64,000 bases of DNA from UBA8079 sp965205535. GTDB taxonomy: Bacteria; Pseudomonadota; Alphaproteobacteria; UBA6615. Below, one piece after another: positions 50,205 through 59,317 of this stretch. The notes beneath the pieces were generated by a model. The model was not told where the DNA came from. It made no database searches and saw only the letters and a program-made list of their open reading frames with translations. The stretch lies in NCBI GenBank assembly GCA_965205535.1, contig CBDBHH010000005.1, positions 2,852,001 through 2,916,000 of the forward strand. Direction: 5' to 3'. The translations under genes and the position numbers were made by a program. Each line of letters opens with the position of its first letter. Within the stretch, counting starts at the first letter, position 1.

Positions 50205-51641
50205 ATGCGGCGAGTTCGAAACGTAAAGGTCCTGGCAACTCTGGGCCCGGCGAGTTCATCGGAAGACATGATCCGCGCGCTGTTCGAGGCGGGTGCGGAT
50301 GCGTTTCGGTTGAATATGAGCCACGGGACCCATGACGACGTGCGCGCCATGCACGCGCGCATTCGCGCGATCGAGGCCGAGCTCGGGCGCCCTATATGTA
50401 TCCTGGTCGATCTTCAGGGGCCCAAGCTACGGGTCGGCAAGATCGCCGACGGCACGGTTCTGGAGGAGGGCGCTAGCTTCCGCCTCGAGCTCAAGCACGG
50501 ACCGGGCGATTCCACCGGTGCCGAGTTGCCGCACAAGGAAATATTCCAGGCGATCGAGGCCGGCGCCAGCCTGTTGATCGACGACGGCAAGATCCGCCTG
50601 GAAGTGATCGAGGCGGGCAAGGATTACGCCGACACGAAAGTGATTGTCGGCGGGGCGCTTTCATCGAACAAGGGCGTGAATGTGCCGGATGTGACCCTGC
50701 CGGTACCTGCGCTATCGCCCAAGGATCGCCGCGATCTTGATTTTGCCATGACGCTCGATGTGGATTGGGTGGCCCTGTCCTTCGTGCAGCGCCCCGATGA
50801 CGTGGCCGAGACCAAGAAGATCGTCGCCGGCCGGGCTGCCGTGATGGCCAAAATTGAAAAGCCCCAGGCTCTCGATTTTCTGGACGAGATTATCGAGGTC
50901 GCCGACGGGCTGATGGTCGCGCGCGGCGACCTGGGCGTCGAGCTGCCCGTCGAGCAGGTGCCGGGTATTCAGAAGTCCATTACGCGGGCGTCGCGCATCG
51001 CGGGCAAGCCGGTGGTCGTCGCCACTCAGATGCTCGAATCCATGATCGAAACGCCCGTGCCGACGCGGGCCGAAGTATCGGACGTGGCGAACGCCGTGTT
51101 CGAAGGTGCGGATGCGGTGATGCTGTCGGGAGAATCGGCTGCAGGAGCACATCCGCTTGAGGCGGTTGAAATGATGGATCGGGTCGCGCGTTCGGTGGAG
51201 GGAGACCCGCAGTTCCGCGATGCCATCGATGCGGGACGAACGGTGCCGGAGACGACATCGGCGGACGCGATCACGCTGGCAGCCCGTCAGGTCGCGGAAA
51301 CCCTCAAGGCAGCGGCCATCGTTTGCTATACGGCGTCCGGCTCCACCGGCCTGCGCGCCTCGCGCGAGCGACCGAAGGTCCCGATTCTTGTGCTGACACC
51401 GGTTGTCCATACAGCGCGACGCCTGGCGCTCGCCTGGGGCGTGCATTGCGTGGAAACGGAAGACACGACCAGTTTTCTGGACATGGTCATCCGGGCGAGC
51501 CGCGTGGCGGAGAGCGAGGAATTTGCCAAAACCGGCGACCGGTTGGTGATCACCGCAGGCGTGCCGTTCGGGACACCGGGCCGCACCAATATCCTGCGAA
51601 TTGCGACCGTCGGCACGGAAGCGCGTCGGCCGCGCGCATAG
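50205..51641 (+). CDS. pyk: Pyruvate kinase
   Basis: The 478-residue protein is full length. Motifs are VKVLATLGPASSSEDMI, DAFRLNMSHG (phosphate-binding Arg/Asn), AVMAKIEKPQALDFLDEI (the catalytic Lys), ADGLMVARGDLGVELP (metal ligands Glu/Asp) and VVVATQMLESM with DVANAVFEGADAVMLSGESA. It makes pyruvate and ATP from phosphoenolpyruvate and ADP in the cytosol. The lysine of the IEKP motif and both metal ligands are present. It is directly before pckG, the opposing gluconeogenic enzyme, with a 146-bp gap that may hold a separate promoter. Confidence 0.97.
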   Translation: MRRVRNVKVLATLGPASSSEDMIRALFEAGADAFRLNMSHGTHDDVRAMHARIRAIEAELGRPICILVDLQGPKLRVGKIADGTVLEEGASFRLELKHGPGDSTGAELPHKEIFQAIEAGASLLIDDGKIRLEVIEAGKDYADTKVIVGGALSSNKGVNVPDVTLPVPALSPKDRRDLDFAMTLDVDWVALSFVQRPDDVAETKKIVAGRAAVMAKIEKPQALDFLDEIIEVADGLMVARGDLGVELPVEQVPGIQKSITRASRIAGKPVVVATQMLESMIETPVPTRAEVSDVANAVFEGADAVMLSGESAAGAHPLEAVEMMDRVARSVEGDPQFRDAIDAGRTVPETTSADAITLAARQVAETLKAAAIVCYTASGSTGLRASRERPKVPILVLTPVVHTARRLALAWGVHCVETEDTTSFLDMVIRASRVAESEEFAKTGDRLVITAGVPFGTPGRTNILRIATVGTEARRPRA

Positions 51642-51787
51642 CGAACAATTTCACAGCGAAATGTGCGTCAATTCGCCCCCAGAATAATCTTGATGGGCTG
51701 TTTACATGGACCGAGTCCTTTGGCCTATAGTTTCAAAATTATCCTTTTGGAAAACAGGCGACAAAGATTGCCGGAGGGGACGTTACG

Positions 51788-53617
51788 ATGGGGCATTCGG
51801 CAGATGGTCGAACCCGTAATCAGGGACTGTTGAACTGGGTCGAAGAGGTCGCCGCGCTCACGAAGCCGGACGACGTCTATTGGTGCGATGGTTCAAAGGA
51901 AGAGTATGACCGCCTGTCGGCCCAGAGGGTCGAATCCGGCATGCTTATTCCGCTGAATCAGGAATTGCGCCCTGGTTGTTTCCTTGCCCGGTCCGATCCC
52001 AACGATGTCGCGCGGGTCGAGAACCGCACCTTCGTATGCTGGGACAAGGAAGAAGACGCCGGCCCGAACAATAATTGGATCGCGCCCGACGAAATGCGCG
52101 AAACCCTGAACGGATTGTTCGACGGCTGCATGCGTGGCCGGACCATGTATGTGATCCCTTTCAGCATGGGCCCGCTCGGCTCGCACATCGCCCATATCGG
52201 CGTCCAGCTGACGGACTCGCCCTATGTGGCCGCGAGCATGCGGATCATGACCCGCATGGGGCAGGGTGCGCTCGATGTGATGGGCGACGATGGTCCCTTC
52301 GTGCCATGCCTGCACACGGTTGGCGCCCCGCTGGCCGAGGGCGAGGAAGATGTCGTCTGGCCCTGCAACGAAACCAAATACATCGTGCATTTCCCGCAGG
52401 ATCATTCGATCTGGTCCTATGGCAGCGGTTACGGCGGCAACGCGCTGCTCGGCAAGAAGTGTTTCTCGCTGCGCATCGCCTCGATCATGGCCAAGGAAGA
52501 GGGCTGGCTCGCCGAGCATATGCTGATCCTAGGGCTGGAATCGCCCAAGGGCGAGAAGACCTATGTCGCGGCCGCGTTCCCGAGCGCGTGCGGCAAGACC
52601 AACCTCGCCATGCTCATCCCGCCCGCCGGCTATGAGGGCTGGAAGGTCAGTACCGTCGGCGATGACATCGCCTGGATCAAACCGGGCGACGACGGACGGC
52701 TACATGCGATCAACCCGGAGGCCGGGTATTTTGGTGTGGTGCCGGGGACGTCGACCAAGACCAACCCGAACGCCATGACGATGATCCAGCGGGACACGAT
52801 CTTCACGAACGTGGCGCTGATGGACAATGGCGACGTCTGGTGGGAAGGCAAGGATGGCGAGGTGCCGGACCACCTGATCGACTGGCGCGGTGACGACTGG
52901 ACCCCGGACAGCGACAAACCTGCTGCCCATCCGAATGCGCGTTTCACGGTGGCGGCGGTGAACTGCCCAAGCCTGGATCCCGCCTGGGACGACCCGAGTG
53001 GCGTGCCGATCGATGCCTTTGTCTTCGGCGGCCGGCTCAGCACGACCTTCCCGCTGGTCTACGAAGCCAAGGATTGGGACCACGGCGTCTATATGGCGGC
53101 CACCATGGGTTCCGAGGCGACGGCGGCGGCAGACAATCAGGCCGCGATCCGTCGTGACCCGATGGCGATGCTGCCCTTCTGCGGCTACAACATGGCCGAT
53201 TACTGGTCCCACTGGCTTGGATTCGCCGAGAAGGGGCTCAAGCTGCCCAAGATTTTCCGGGTGAACTGGTTCCGCAAAGACGATGCGGGAAACTTCATCT
53301 GGCCGGGCTTCGGCGAGAACATGCGTGTTCTCGAATGGGTCTGCGACCGGGTGCATGACAATCTTGATGCGGTCGAGGGCCCGCTGGGCAACATGCCGCG
53401 CTACGGCGATCTCAACTGGACGGGCCTCGATTTCACCCCCGATGCATTCAGCGGCATCATGGACCTGGCCCGTGATGCGGGCAGCAACGAAGCCGAGGCT
53501 CAGAAAGAGCTGTTCGACAGCTTTGCAGGGCGTCTGCCGGCGGCCATGGAGGCCCAGCGCCAGGCATTGCTCGACAGCATGGAGAAGGCGCCGGAAGTCT
53601 GGCGCGTCGCCAGCTAG
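51788..53617 (+). CDS. pckG: Phosphoenolpyruvate carboxykinase (GTP)
   Basis: The 609-residue length and motifs identify the GTP-dependent form: FPSACGKTNLAML is the kinase-1a/P-loop containing the reactive Cys, TVGDDIAWIKPGDDGRLHAI is the kinase-2 region, GFGENMRVLEWVCDR is in the nucleotide pocket, and VTNWFRKDD-like RVNWFRKDDAGNFIWPGF binds guanine through the aromatic residues. It converts oxaloacetate plus GTP to PEP. Alphaproteobacteria more often use the ATP form (pckA), so this gene type is notable. It is followed by a strong terminator at 53645. Confidence 0.97.
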   Translation: MGHSADGRTRNQGLLNWVEEVAALTKPDDVYWCDGSKEEYDRLSAQRVESGMLIPLNQELRPGCFLARSDPNDVARVENRTFVCWDKEEDAGPNNNWIAPDEMRETLNGLFDGCMRGRTMYVIPFSMGPLGSHIAHIGVQLTDSPYVAASMRIMTRMGQGALDVMGDDGPFVPCLHTVGAPLAEGEEDVVWPCNETKYIVHFPQDHSIWSYGSGYGGNALLGKKCFSLRIASIMAKEEGWLAEHMLILGLESPKGEKTYVAAAFPSACGKTNLAMLIPPAGYEGWKVSTVGDDIAWIKPGDDGRLHAINPEAGYFGVVPGTSTKTNPNAMTMIQRDTIFTNVALMDNGDVWWEGKDGEVPDHLIDWRGDDWTPDSDKPAAHPNARFTVAAVNCPSLDPAWDDPSGVPIDAFVFGGRLSTTFPLVYEAKDWDHGVYMAATMGSEATAAADNQAAIRRDPMAMLPFCGYNMADYWSHWLGFAEKGLKLPKIFRVNWFRKDDAGNFIWPGFGENMRVLEWVCDRVHDNLDAVEGPLGNMPRYGDLNWTGLDFTPDAFSGIMDLARDAGSNEAEAQKELFDSFAGRLPAAMEAQRQALLDSMEKAPEVWRVAS

Positions 53618-53644
53618 CCGGAATCTCGAATATGGAATTGAAAG

Positions 53645-53669
53645 GGCCGCTCTTCGTAGCGGCCTTTTT
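53645..53669 (+). terminator. Rho-independent terminator after pckG
   Basis: GGCCGCT (53645-53651) pairs with AGCGGCC (53658-53664) around a CTTCGT loop and is followed by TTTTT. It lies 27 bp after the pckG stop and directly abuts the end of the convergent gene, where the preceding AAAG gives some function in the other direction. Confidence 0.85.
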
Positions 53670-54053
53670 CTATTTCGGCTGGATGACGCTCACATGGGCA
53701 GCGACGATGCGCCAGCCCTCGGGCATGCGTGCCCAGCTCTGGCTCTGGCGGCCAGTCCCTTTGCCCATACTTTCACGATAGAACTCGAGGTTTGCGGTGC
53801 CGAAGTCGCGACCGTAGGTGGTGACGATCACCGGCCCGGTGGTTCGGGCAACATCGCTGGGGTCGCGCGCGGCACGGAAGCCGGCGATCTGGTCGTGGCC
53901 GTACAGATTTTCACCGATGCCGTAGCGCAGGGTGAGATCGTTGGTCCAGAAAAGCTCGTTCAGCACATCGACATCATTGGTCGTCAGCGCGGCCTCATAC
54001 CGGTCATGGGCCGCCGTCACTTCGGCGAGGATTTCGGGGATGTTGATTTCCAT
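53670..54053 (-). CDS. AtzH-like / HpxZ family protein (NTF2-like fold)
   Basis: The 127-residue protein matches the HpxZ/AtzH family (DUF3225): INIPEILAEVTAAHDRYEAA at the start, LFWTNDLTLRYGIGENLYGH, IAGFRAARDPSD, and a C-terminal QSQSWARMPEGWRIVAAHVS. Small NTF2-like proteins of this group accompany amide or oxalurate hydrolases and amidases. There is an amidase at 9909, but it is far away. The gene here stands alone between pckG (convergent) and glnS (same strand, 26 bp upstream). Function unassigned beyond the family. Confidence 0.82.
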   Translation of the reverse strand: MEINIPEILAEVTAAHDRYEAALTTNDVDVLNELFWTNDLTLRYGIGENLYGHDQIAGFRAARDPSDVARTTGPVIVTTYGRDFGTANLEFYRESMGKGTGRQSQSWARMPEGWRIVAAHVSVIQPK

Positions 54054-54079
54054 TCGAATACTCCGATCGAAAGTTGCTT

Positions 54080-55759
54080 CTAGCCCTTGGGCTTGCTGTC
54101 GCGCAGGCTGACTGTGCGGTTGAACACCAGCGCGCCGGGTGCGGAGTCGGCATCGGCCGCGAAGTAGCCGAGCCGCTCGAATTGGACCACGCCGGTGTCA
54201 TCGGCCAGGGCGGGCTCCAGGTAACAGTTGGTCCGTATCTCGATCGACGCCGGATTCAGGTCTTCCAGCCAGTCGCGTTCCTTGCCCGGCTCCTCGGCGG
54301 TGAACAGCTCGTCGTAGAGACGCACTTCGGCGGTTTCGGCATGCGCTGCCGAGACCCAGTGGATCGTGCCGCGGACCTTGCGGCCGTCGGGTGACTCGCC
54401 GCCACGGCTTTCCGGGTCATAGGTGCAGCGCAGCTCCGTCACGTTGCCTTCGGCATCCTTGATGACATCCGTACAGGTGACGAAATAGGCGAAGCGCAGC
54501 CGCACTTCCCGGCCGACGGTCAGGCGCCGGAACTTGTTGGGGGCGTCGTCCATATAGTCGTCACGCTCGACCCAGAGCTCGCGCCCGAACGGAACCTTCC
54601 GCGTGCCCGCGCTTTCGTCAGTCGGGTTGTTCACGCCGTCCAGTTCCTCGGTTTCACCTTCGGGGTAGTTCTCGATCACAAGCTTGACCGGGTCGAGCAC
54701 ACCCATCCGTCGCGGGGCGGTCTGGTTGAGATGCTCGCGGATCGTGTTTTCGAGATAGGACATCTCGACCAGCCCGTCCGCCTTGGTGATGCCCAGTCGA
54801 CCGATGAAGTCGCGGATGGCCTCAGGCGGCACCCCGCGGCGGCGCAGTCCCGAGACGGTCGGCATGCGCGGGTCGTCCCATCCGGCGACATGACCTTCCT
54901 CGACCAGCTGGATCAGCCGGCGTTTCGACAGCACCGTGTGGCCGAGATTCAGGCGACCGAACTCATACTGGCGTGGCCGGGCAGGTACCGGGAGATTTTC
55001 GATCAGCCAGTCATAGAGCGGGCGGTGATCCTCGAACTCCAGGGTGCAGAGCGAGTGAGTCACATGCTCGATCGCATCCGTCTGGCCGTGGGCGAAGTCG
55101 TAAGTCGGGTAGATGCACCAGGTGTCACCGGTGCGCGGATGATCGGCGCGCAGAATGCGGTACAGCACCGGGTCGCGCAGATTGATGTTGCCCGATGCCA
55201 TGTCGATTTTGGCGCGTAAGACCTTGGCGCCGTCCGCGAACTCGCCGGCCCGCATGCGCGCGAAGAGATCGAGGCTTTCCTCCGCGGTGCGCTCACGATA
55301 CGGGCTCGGGCGACCCGGCTCGGTCAGGGTGCCGCGATACTCACGCATTTCTTCGGCCGACAGGTCATCCACATAGGCGAGGCCGCCTTCAATCAGGTGC
55401 TGCGCCCAGGCATAGAGTTGCTCGAAATTGTCCGAAGCGTGGAACAGGTTCTCGCCCCAATCGAACCCGAGCCAGCGCACGTCATCCTGAATGGCCGCGA
55501 TGTAGGCGGCGTCCTCGCGCGCAGGGTTGGTGTCGTCGAAGCGCAAATTGCAGGTGCCGCCAAATTCGTTTGCGACGCCGAAATTCAGGCAGATCGACTT
55601 GGCGTGGCCGATGTGGAGATAGCCGTTCGGCTCCGGCGGGAACCGGGTAACGATCGCATCATGCAGTCCGGATTCGAGGTCGGCGGCGATCCGGTCACGA
55701 ATGAAATCGCGCGGGGCTGCGTCCGTCTCGTTTCCGTCTGGGGTTTCGGTATCTGTCAT
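54080..55759 (-). CDS. glnS: Glutaminyl-tRNA synthetase
   Basis: The 559-residue protein is full length. The class I motifs are PEPNGYLHIGHAKSIC (HIGH) and the KMSKS-equivalent VLSKRRLIQLV. The GlnRS-specific ISCLNF-like segment here is LNFGVANEFGGTCNLRFDDTNP, followed by a C-terminal beta-barrel domain ending in FNRTVSLRDSKPKG. It charges tRNA-Gln with glutamine. A bacterium with GlnS does not strictly need GatCAB for Gln-tRNA, which fits the reading of the amidase at 9909 as catabolic. It is upstream of the AtzH-like gene on the same strand. Confidence 0.97.
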   Translation of the reverse strand: MTDTETPDGNETDAAPRDFIRDRIAADLESGLHDAIVTRFPPEPNGYLHIGHAKSICLNFGVANEFGGTCNLRFDDTNPAREDAAYIAAIQDDVRWLGFDWGENLFHASDNFEQLYAWAQHLIEGGLAYVDDLSAEEMREYRGTLTEPGRPSPYRERTAEESLDLFARMRAGEFADGAKVLRAKIDMASGNINLRDPVLYRILRADHPRTGDTWCIYPTYDFAHGQTDAIEHVTHSLCTLEFEDHRPLYDWLIENLPVPARPRQYEFGRLNLGHTVLSKRRLIQLVEEGHVAGWDDPRMPTVSGLRRRGVPPEAIRDFIGRLGITKADGLVEMSYLENTIREHLNQTAPRRMGVLDPVKLVIENYPEGETEELDGVNNPTDESAGTRKVPFGRELWVERDDYMDDAPNKFRRLTVGREVRLRFAYFVTCTDVIKDAEGNVTELRCTYDPESRGGESPDGRKVRGTIHWVSAAHAETAEVRLYDELFTAEEPGKERDWLEDLNPASIEIRTNCYLEPALADDTGVVQFERLGYFAADADSAPGALVFNRTVSLRDSKPKG

Positions 55760-55852
55760 AAACTTTCACGGCCTTCGATGGGAGGCCATGTCTGCCAGAA
55801 AACAGCCGGTGCGCCAAGCCGGTGCCCACATTGATACAGAATTAAACGCAAC

Positions 55853-55877
55853 CGGCCCGGCAGTGACTGCCGGGCCG
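55853..55877. terminator. Strong hairpin between glnS and the VOC gene
   Basis: CGGCCCGGCA (55853-55862) and TGCCGGGCCG (55868-55877) are perfect 10-bp arms with a 5-base loop, 22 bp past the stop of the VOC gene. There is no clear T-run, so it may be a terminator without a tail or an RNA-stabilising hairpin. Confidence 0.5.
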
Positions 55878-55899
55878 CGCATTCTCGGATTAAAGTCGT

Positions 55900-56862
55900 C
55901 TACGGGCTGACGTGATGGATGAACTCCATCGGTGCCGGCTCGCCCCACTGCGACCGCAGCCCCTCGTCGGCGGGGATGTAGCGGGTCTCGTAGTCGGCGT
56001 TGAGCGTATCGGAATCTGCCCAATGCTCGTGCACCCGGCCGTAGGGGTCTTTCCAATAGTCGTAAATCTGGCTGCCCAGCACATGACGCCCGATTCCCCA
56101 GACATGGTCATAGTCACCGGAATCACGCAGATGCTCGTGACCCATCATCACGTCATCGAAATCAGGGACCTCGAAGGACAGATGGTTCAGCCCGGCATTC
56201 TCGTTGCCGATATACAGGAACACATGATGGTCGACGAATTGCTTGCCGCCATCGATGCGGTTGAAGCTCGCGATCACCTTTTCCTTGTCGTCCTCGACGA
56301 AGACCTCGTCCGAGGCAATCAGGCCGATATGGTGCCGGATCCAGGCCGTGCACTCATGCATCTTCGGAGTCCCGATGACGCCATGGCCGATACGCATCAC
56401 CGTCGCCGGGCCGGGCGCCTTACGCCATAGTTCGTTGGCGCGTTTATATTTGTCGATGTTGCCAAGATTGTAGGACTGGCGCTCGACGGGAATCTCGTCG
56501 ACCGCTTCGATGCCATGAACGATCTCGATCGTGTAGCCGTTTGGCTCGGTCAGGCGGACCCGTTTGCCGCCGCCGGGCTCGTCAATGTTCTCGACGCCCG
56601 ATGCGCTCTCGGCTTCTGCCGCGATCTTGTGCAGATCGTCCTCGCTGGTGGCGCGGAAGGCGAGGCTGACGAATCCCGGGTCGCCCTTTTCCGTCACGTG
56701 AAGGTGGTGGCTGGCGCCGGTGCCGCGCATGAAGAGTTTGTCGTTCGTGCGCTCGACCTTGATCATCCCGAAGTTGGTGAGGAACTCTTCCTGCACGTCC
56801 AGATCGAGTGACTTGATGCGGCCCCAAGCGAGATCGGCGACCTTGATGAGTGGTTCAGTCAT
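55900..56862 (-). CDS. VOC family protein (extradiol dioxygenase-like)
   Basis: The start at 56862 follows AGGAGG and gives 320 residues. Two vicinal-oxygen-chelate modules are visible: the first with SHHLHVTEKGDPGFVSLAFR, the second with VDHHVFLYIGNENAGLNHLS, plus YDHVWGIGRHVLGSQIYDYW and a Glu near the C-terminus. The His-His-Glu arrangement is that of type I extradiol dioxygenases. It may cleave a catechol-like ring. The divergent TetR gene and palindromes in the shared promoter region indicate substrate-controlled expression. Confidence 0.85.
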   Translation of the reverse strand: MTEPLIKVADLAWGRIKSLDLDVQEEFLTNFGMIKVERTNDKLFMRGTGASHHLHVTEKGDPGFVSLAFRATSEDDLHKIAAEAESASGVENIDEPGGGKRVRLTEPNGYTIEIVHGIEAVDEIPVERQSYNLGNIDKYKRANELWRKAPGPATVMRIGHGVIGTPKMHECTAWIRHHIGLIASDEVFVEDDKEKVIASFNRIDGGKQFVDHHVFLYIGNENAGLNHLSFEVPDFDDVMMGHEHLRDSGDYDHVWGIGRHVLGSQIYDYWKDPYGRVHEHWADSDTLNADYETRYIPADEGLRSQWGEPAPMEFIHHVSP

Positions 56863-56971
56863 GCAATTTTCCTCCTGCCGTGCCGTTGCTGGCGATTTGG
56901 CTGTGTACTCTAGACGGAACAGGCGCGGCTCGGAAGGCCTCCAACCCGGTGTGACGCTCACGTCTCTCTAT

Positions 56972-57029
56972 CCATACGCAACCGTATGGTATTGTGTTAC
57001 GCCAAGTGTGTCAATACGTTGGCGTATGG
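56972..57029. promoter_or_regulatory. Palindromic operator region between VOC and TetR genes
   Basis: CCATACG (56972-56978) and CGTATGG (56983-56989) form a perfect 7-bp inverted repeat with a 4-bp spacer. A second symmetry, ACGCCAA (56999-57005) with TTGGCGT (57019-57025), overlaps another CGTATGG half-site at 57023-57029. The sites lie between divergent VOC and TetR genes and close to the TetR start, the usual position of TetR operators that repress both directions. Confidence 0.65.
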
Positions 57030-57053
57030 CTTTCGAATATGTGTGACGGGTGA

Positions 57054-57626
57054 ATGACCGATAAACGTGAACCGTCCCAGGACAGGGATTCCTGGCTCGC
57101 AGAAGCGCTTGAATTGTTGCGGGAACGCGGCATCGATCATGTGAAGGTCGAGCCTCTCGCGCAACGTCTCGGGGTCACGAAAGGAAGCTTCTACTGGCAC
57201 TTCAAGAACCGGCAGGATTTGCTGAAGTCCCTGCCGGAGTTCTGGGTGCGTCGCCAGACAGACCCTGTGGTCGCCCATGGTGAGACCGCGCCGGGCGGTC
57301 CGATCGAGCGGATGTGGGCCATTCTTGAATTTCTCGCGCGCGAAGATCCCGACCAGTATGACAACGCGATGCGCGCCTGGGCCCAGTTCGATCCGGAGGT
57401 TGCCGACGCAGTGGCCGCGATCGACGGTCGGCGGATGACGACTGTGCGCGTGCTATTCGAGGAGGCGGGGCTTAGCGAAGCCGACGCCGCCTTTCGCGCG
57501 CGACTTTGGTATTTCTATGATGTCGGCGAGCATGTGACCCGGGATACGCCGGGTACGGGCGAAGAGCGGCTCGAGCGCGCGGCTCACCGGTTGAAGCTGC
57601 TGACGTCTGATCTGGTTTCGAGCTAG
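57054..57626 (+). CDS. TetR/AcrR family transcriptional regulator
   Basis: The 190-residue protein begins with the TetR helix-turn-helix: DSWLAEALELLRERGIDHVKVEPLAQRLGVTKGSFYWHFKNRQDLLKSL, quoted by its key parts VEPLAQRLGVTKGSFYWHF and KNRQDLL. The C-terminal 130 residues are the ligand-binding helical domain and are variable, as usual. It is divergent from the VOC dioxygenase and probably represses it and itself by binding the palindromes at 56972-57029. The gene ends 4 bp into the convergent downstream gene. Confidence 0.93.
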   Translation: MTDKREPSQDRDSWLAEALELLRERGIDHVKVEPLAQRLGVTKGSFYWHFKNRQDLLKSLPEFWVRRQTDPVVAHGETAPGGPIERMWAILEFLAREDPDQYDNAMRAWAQFDPEVADAVAAIDGRRMTTVRVLFEEAGLSEADAAFRARLWYFYDVGEHVTRDTPGTGEERLERAAHRLKLLTSDLVSS

Positions 57627-58822
57627 CTCGCGATCAGCAAATCGGCTGACTGGGGCTCGACCCCGAAAACGCCAAGCATGCAATCGAGTAGTTCGCGATG
57701 TTGGTCGTTGGGGATTTGTACGCCCGTGCGACCGACCTGGTCCTGCAGCAGGTTGATGGCGTGTGAGTTGCTGCTCAGACACGCCGCCAGTTCGACATAG
57801 TGGGCGTCCGCCTGCCCGAGGAAATTCTTGAACGGTGCCGGATCGCTTTCCTCGATGAACCGACGATAGCTGTCCTCGTAGATCTCCAGCATATTGACGA
57901 TGCTGAGATAGTTCTCGCGAAACAGCGTTCGAAGTTGCTTGAGGTCATTCTTGATCTGACCCTGGACCTCGGTACGCAGACCGCCAAAGTCTGCGGGCAG
58001 TGCCGTCTTGGGATCGCCGAGCCAGCCGAAGAGCTGACGTAGTGCCGGTTCCACTTCCGAGAATTGCACCTGATAGTAGCAAATTGCTTTCCAGGCGAAG
58101 AACAGCTCGGGCGCGCGTTCGGGCGGCATCTCCATGCCATAGACAAAATCCTCGATGCCCTCGATGTCGCGCGCTTCCCATATTTTCTTCAGGAAGTTCG
58201 AGATGTTCTGCTCGATCTTGATCTTCAGATCCGGATCGGTGGAGTCATCGTCATCCTCCATGCCAAGCGCCTTGCGGACCAGCGCATCGATTTTCTCGCG
58301 GATGGGTTTCTGGATACGATTCCATTCCTCGAGGCTGATGTTGAAATAGGCCGGGTTCAACTGTTCCTCGATGCCCAGCTGCTGGGCCTTACATTTGAGC
58401 AGGAAAGGGTCGAGGGTTGGGAGCTGGTCGATCATGTCCATAATCTGGACATCCCACCTGCCGTCTTCCGCCTTGTCCTCCCGGTTCATGTCGAGGCCAC
58501 ATTTGTTCAGCAGTTTTTCCTCGCGACGCGGATCGCTGACCAGGATGGAATCGCCGCCCTCATACATGTTGTCGTGGTTGTAGGGGAAATAGACGAGGGT
58601 CTCGACGCCATGCTGACGCTTGCCGCGCACGGTCACGGAATCGAAGACCTTGAAGATGATCGAATCGTTCAGATACCGGTTGCGAAAAAGCGGGCCGAGA
58701 GGGTCATCATCGGCGATGGTCGACGCAATACCGGCGATATCCTTGGTTGTTTCGAAACAATTCAGGGTCGATGAGCGCCCGACATCGATTGCACGGGCGA
58801 GCTGTTGCCGATTCATAGCCAT
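57623..58822 (-). CDS. Uncharacterised 399-residue helical protein
   Basis: I do not recognise the family. There is no signal peptide or membrane helix. The protein is mostly charged and helical, with an early ETLVYFPYNHDNMYEGGDSILV segment, LKCKAQQLGIEEQLNPAYFNIS, an acidic MEDDDDSTDPD linker around residue 200, then a helical C-terminal half with KNDLKQLRTLFRENYLSIVNM. One frame of 1200 bases, a good ATG at 58822 and third-position G+C like its neighbours show it is a real gene. It is divergent from the nitrile hydratase-like operon and overlaps the TetR gene end by 4 bp. No function can be proposed. Confidence 0.75.
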   Translation of the reverse strand: MAMNRQQLARAIDVGRSSTLNCFETTKDIAGIASTIADDDPLGPLFRNRYLNDSIIFKVFDSVTVRGKRQHGVETLVYFPYNHDNMYEGGDSILVSDPRREEKLLNKCGLDMNREDKAEDGRWDVQIMDMIDQLPTLDPFLLKCKAQQLGIEEQLNPAYFNISLEEWNRIQKPIREKIDALVRKALGMEDDDDSTDPDLKIKIEQNISNFLKKIWEARDIEGIEDFVYGMEMPPERAPELFFAWKAICYYQVQFSEVEPALRQLFGWLGDPKTALPADFGGLRTEVQGQIKNDLKQLRTLFRENYLSIVNMLEIYEDSYRRFIEESDPAPFKNFLGQADAHYVELAACLSSNSHAINLLQDQVGRTGVQIPNDQHRELLDCMLGVFGVEPQSADLLIAS

Positions 58823-58990
58823 TGAACTGAGACTCCGGAGGTTCTGTCGTTGGCTATTTTCGAGTGAATTTATTGAAGAAATCTAAAGGGATAGGAGGAA
58901 AACCCTCATTCGTGCGGTTTCGTTAACGAAGTCCTTGCCTTGTCGGTGCGGGACCCCGAAAATGGCGCCCGAACCACGCGAGGGGAGAGA

Positions 58991-59317
58991 ATGCGCGGTC
59001 CACAGGATTATGGCGGGATGCCGGCAGGGCCGGTCGATCCCGAGAAGCACGAGCACGACCCGACCCATTGGGAAAAGACGGTCGATGCAATGATGATGCT
59101 GCTCTTTGATCAGCGCCGGCGTCTGGCGAGAGTCGATGAGTCGCGCCGGATGCAGGAGGCGTTAGGCGAGGATTATCACAAGCATCCCTACTACGAGCGC
59201 TGGCTCCAGGCGATCTCCTGGTTGATGCTCGAAAAGGGTGTCTACACGCAAGAAGAGCTGGACGCCAAGATGGCCGAGGTGCGCCCCCGTCTGGAGGCGG
59301 AACGCAATGGAGGCTAA
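58991..59317 (+). CDS. Nitrile hydratase / thiocyanate hydrolase-like beta subunit, N-terminal part
   Basis: The start at 58991 follows AGGGGAGAG and gives 108 residues. The start (MRGPQDYGGMPAGPVDPEKH) corresponds to the MNGPHDLGGM opening of nitrile hydratase beta subunits, and HPYYERWLQAISWLMLEKGV is the helix following it. The protein ends where the SH3-like half of NHase beta would begin, and that half is encoded by the next gene. In thiocyanate hydrolase and toyocamycin nitrile hydratase the beta subunit is likewise two chains. Its stop overlaps the next start by 11 bp. Confidence 0.85.
   Translation: MRGPQDYGGMPAGPVDPEKHEHDPTHWEKTVDAMMMLLFDQRRRLARVDESRRMQEALGEDYHKHPYYERWLQAISWLMLEKGVYTQEELDAKMAEVRPRLEAERNGG

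Noticed and set aside
57623..58822. Anti-CRISPR or CRISPR accessory protein
   Set aside because: It is 28 kb from the CRISPR locus and has no family evidence; no anti-CRISPR-associated HTH gene is near.
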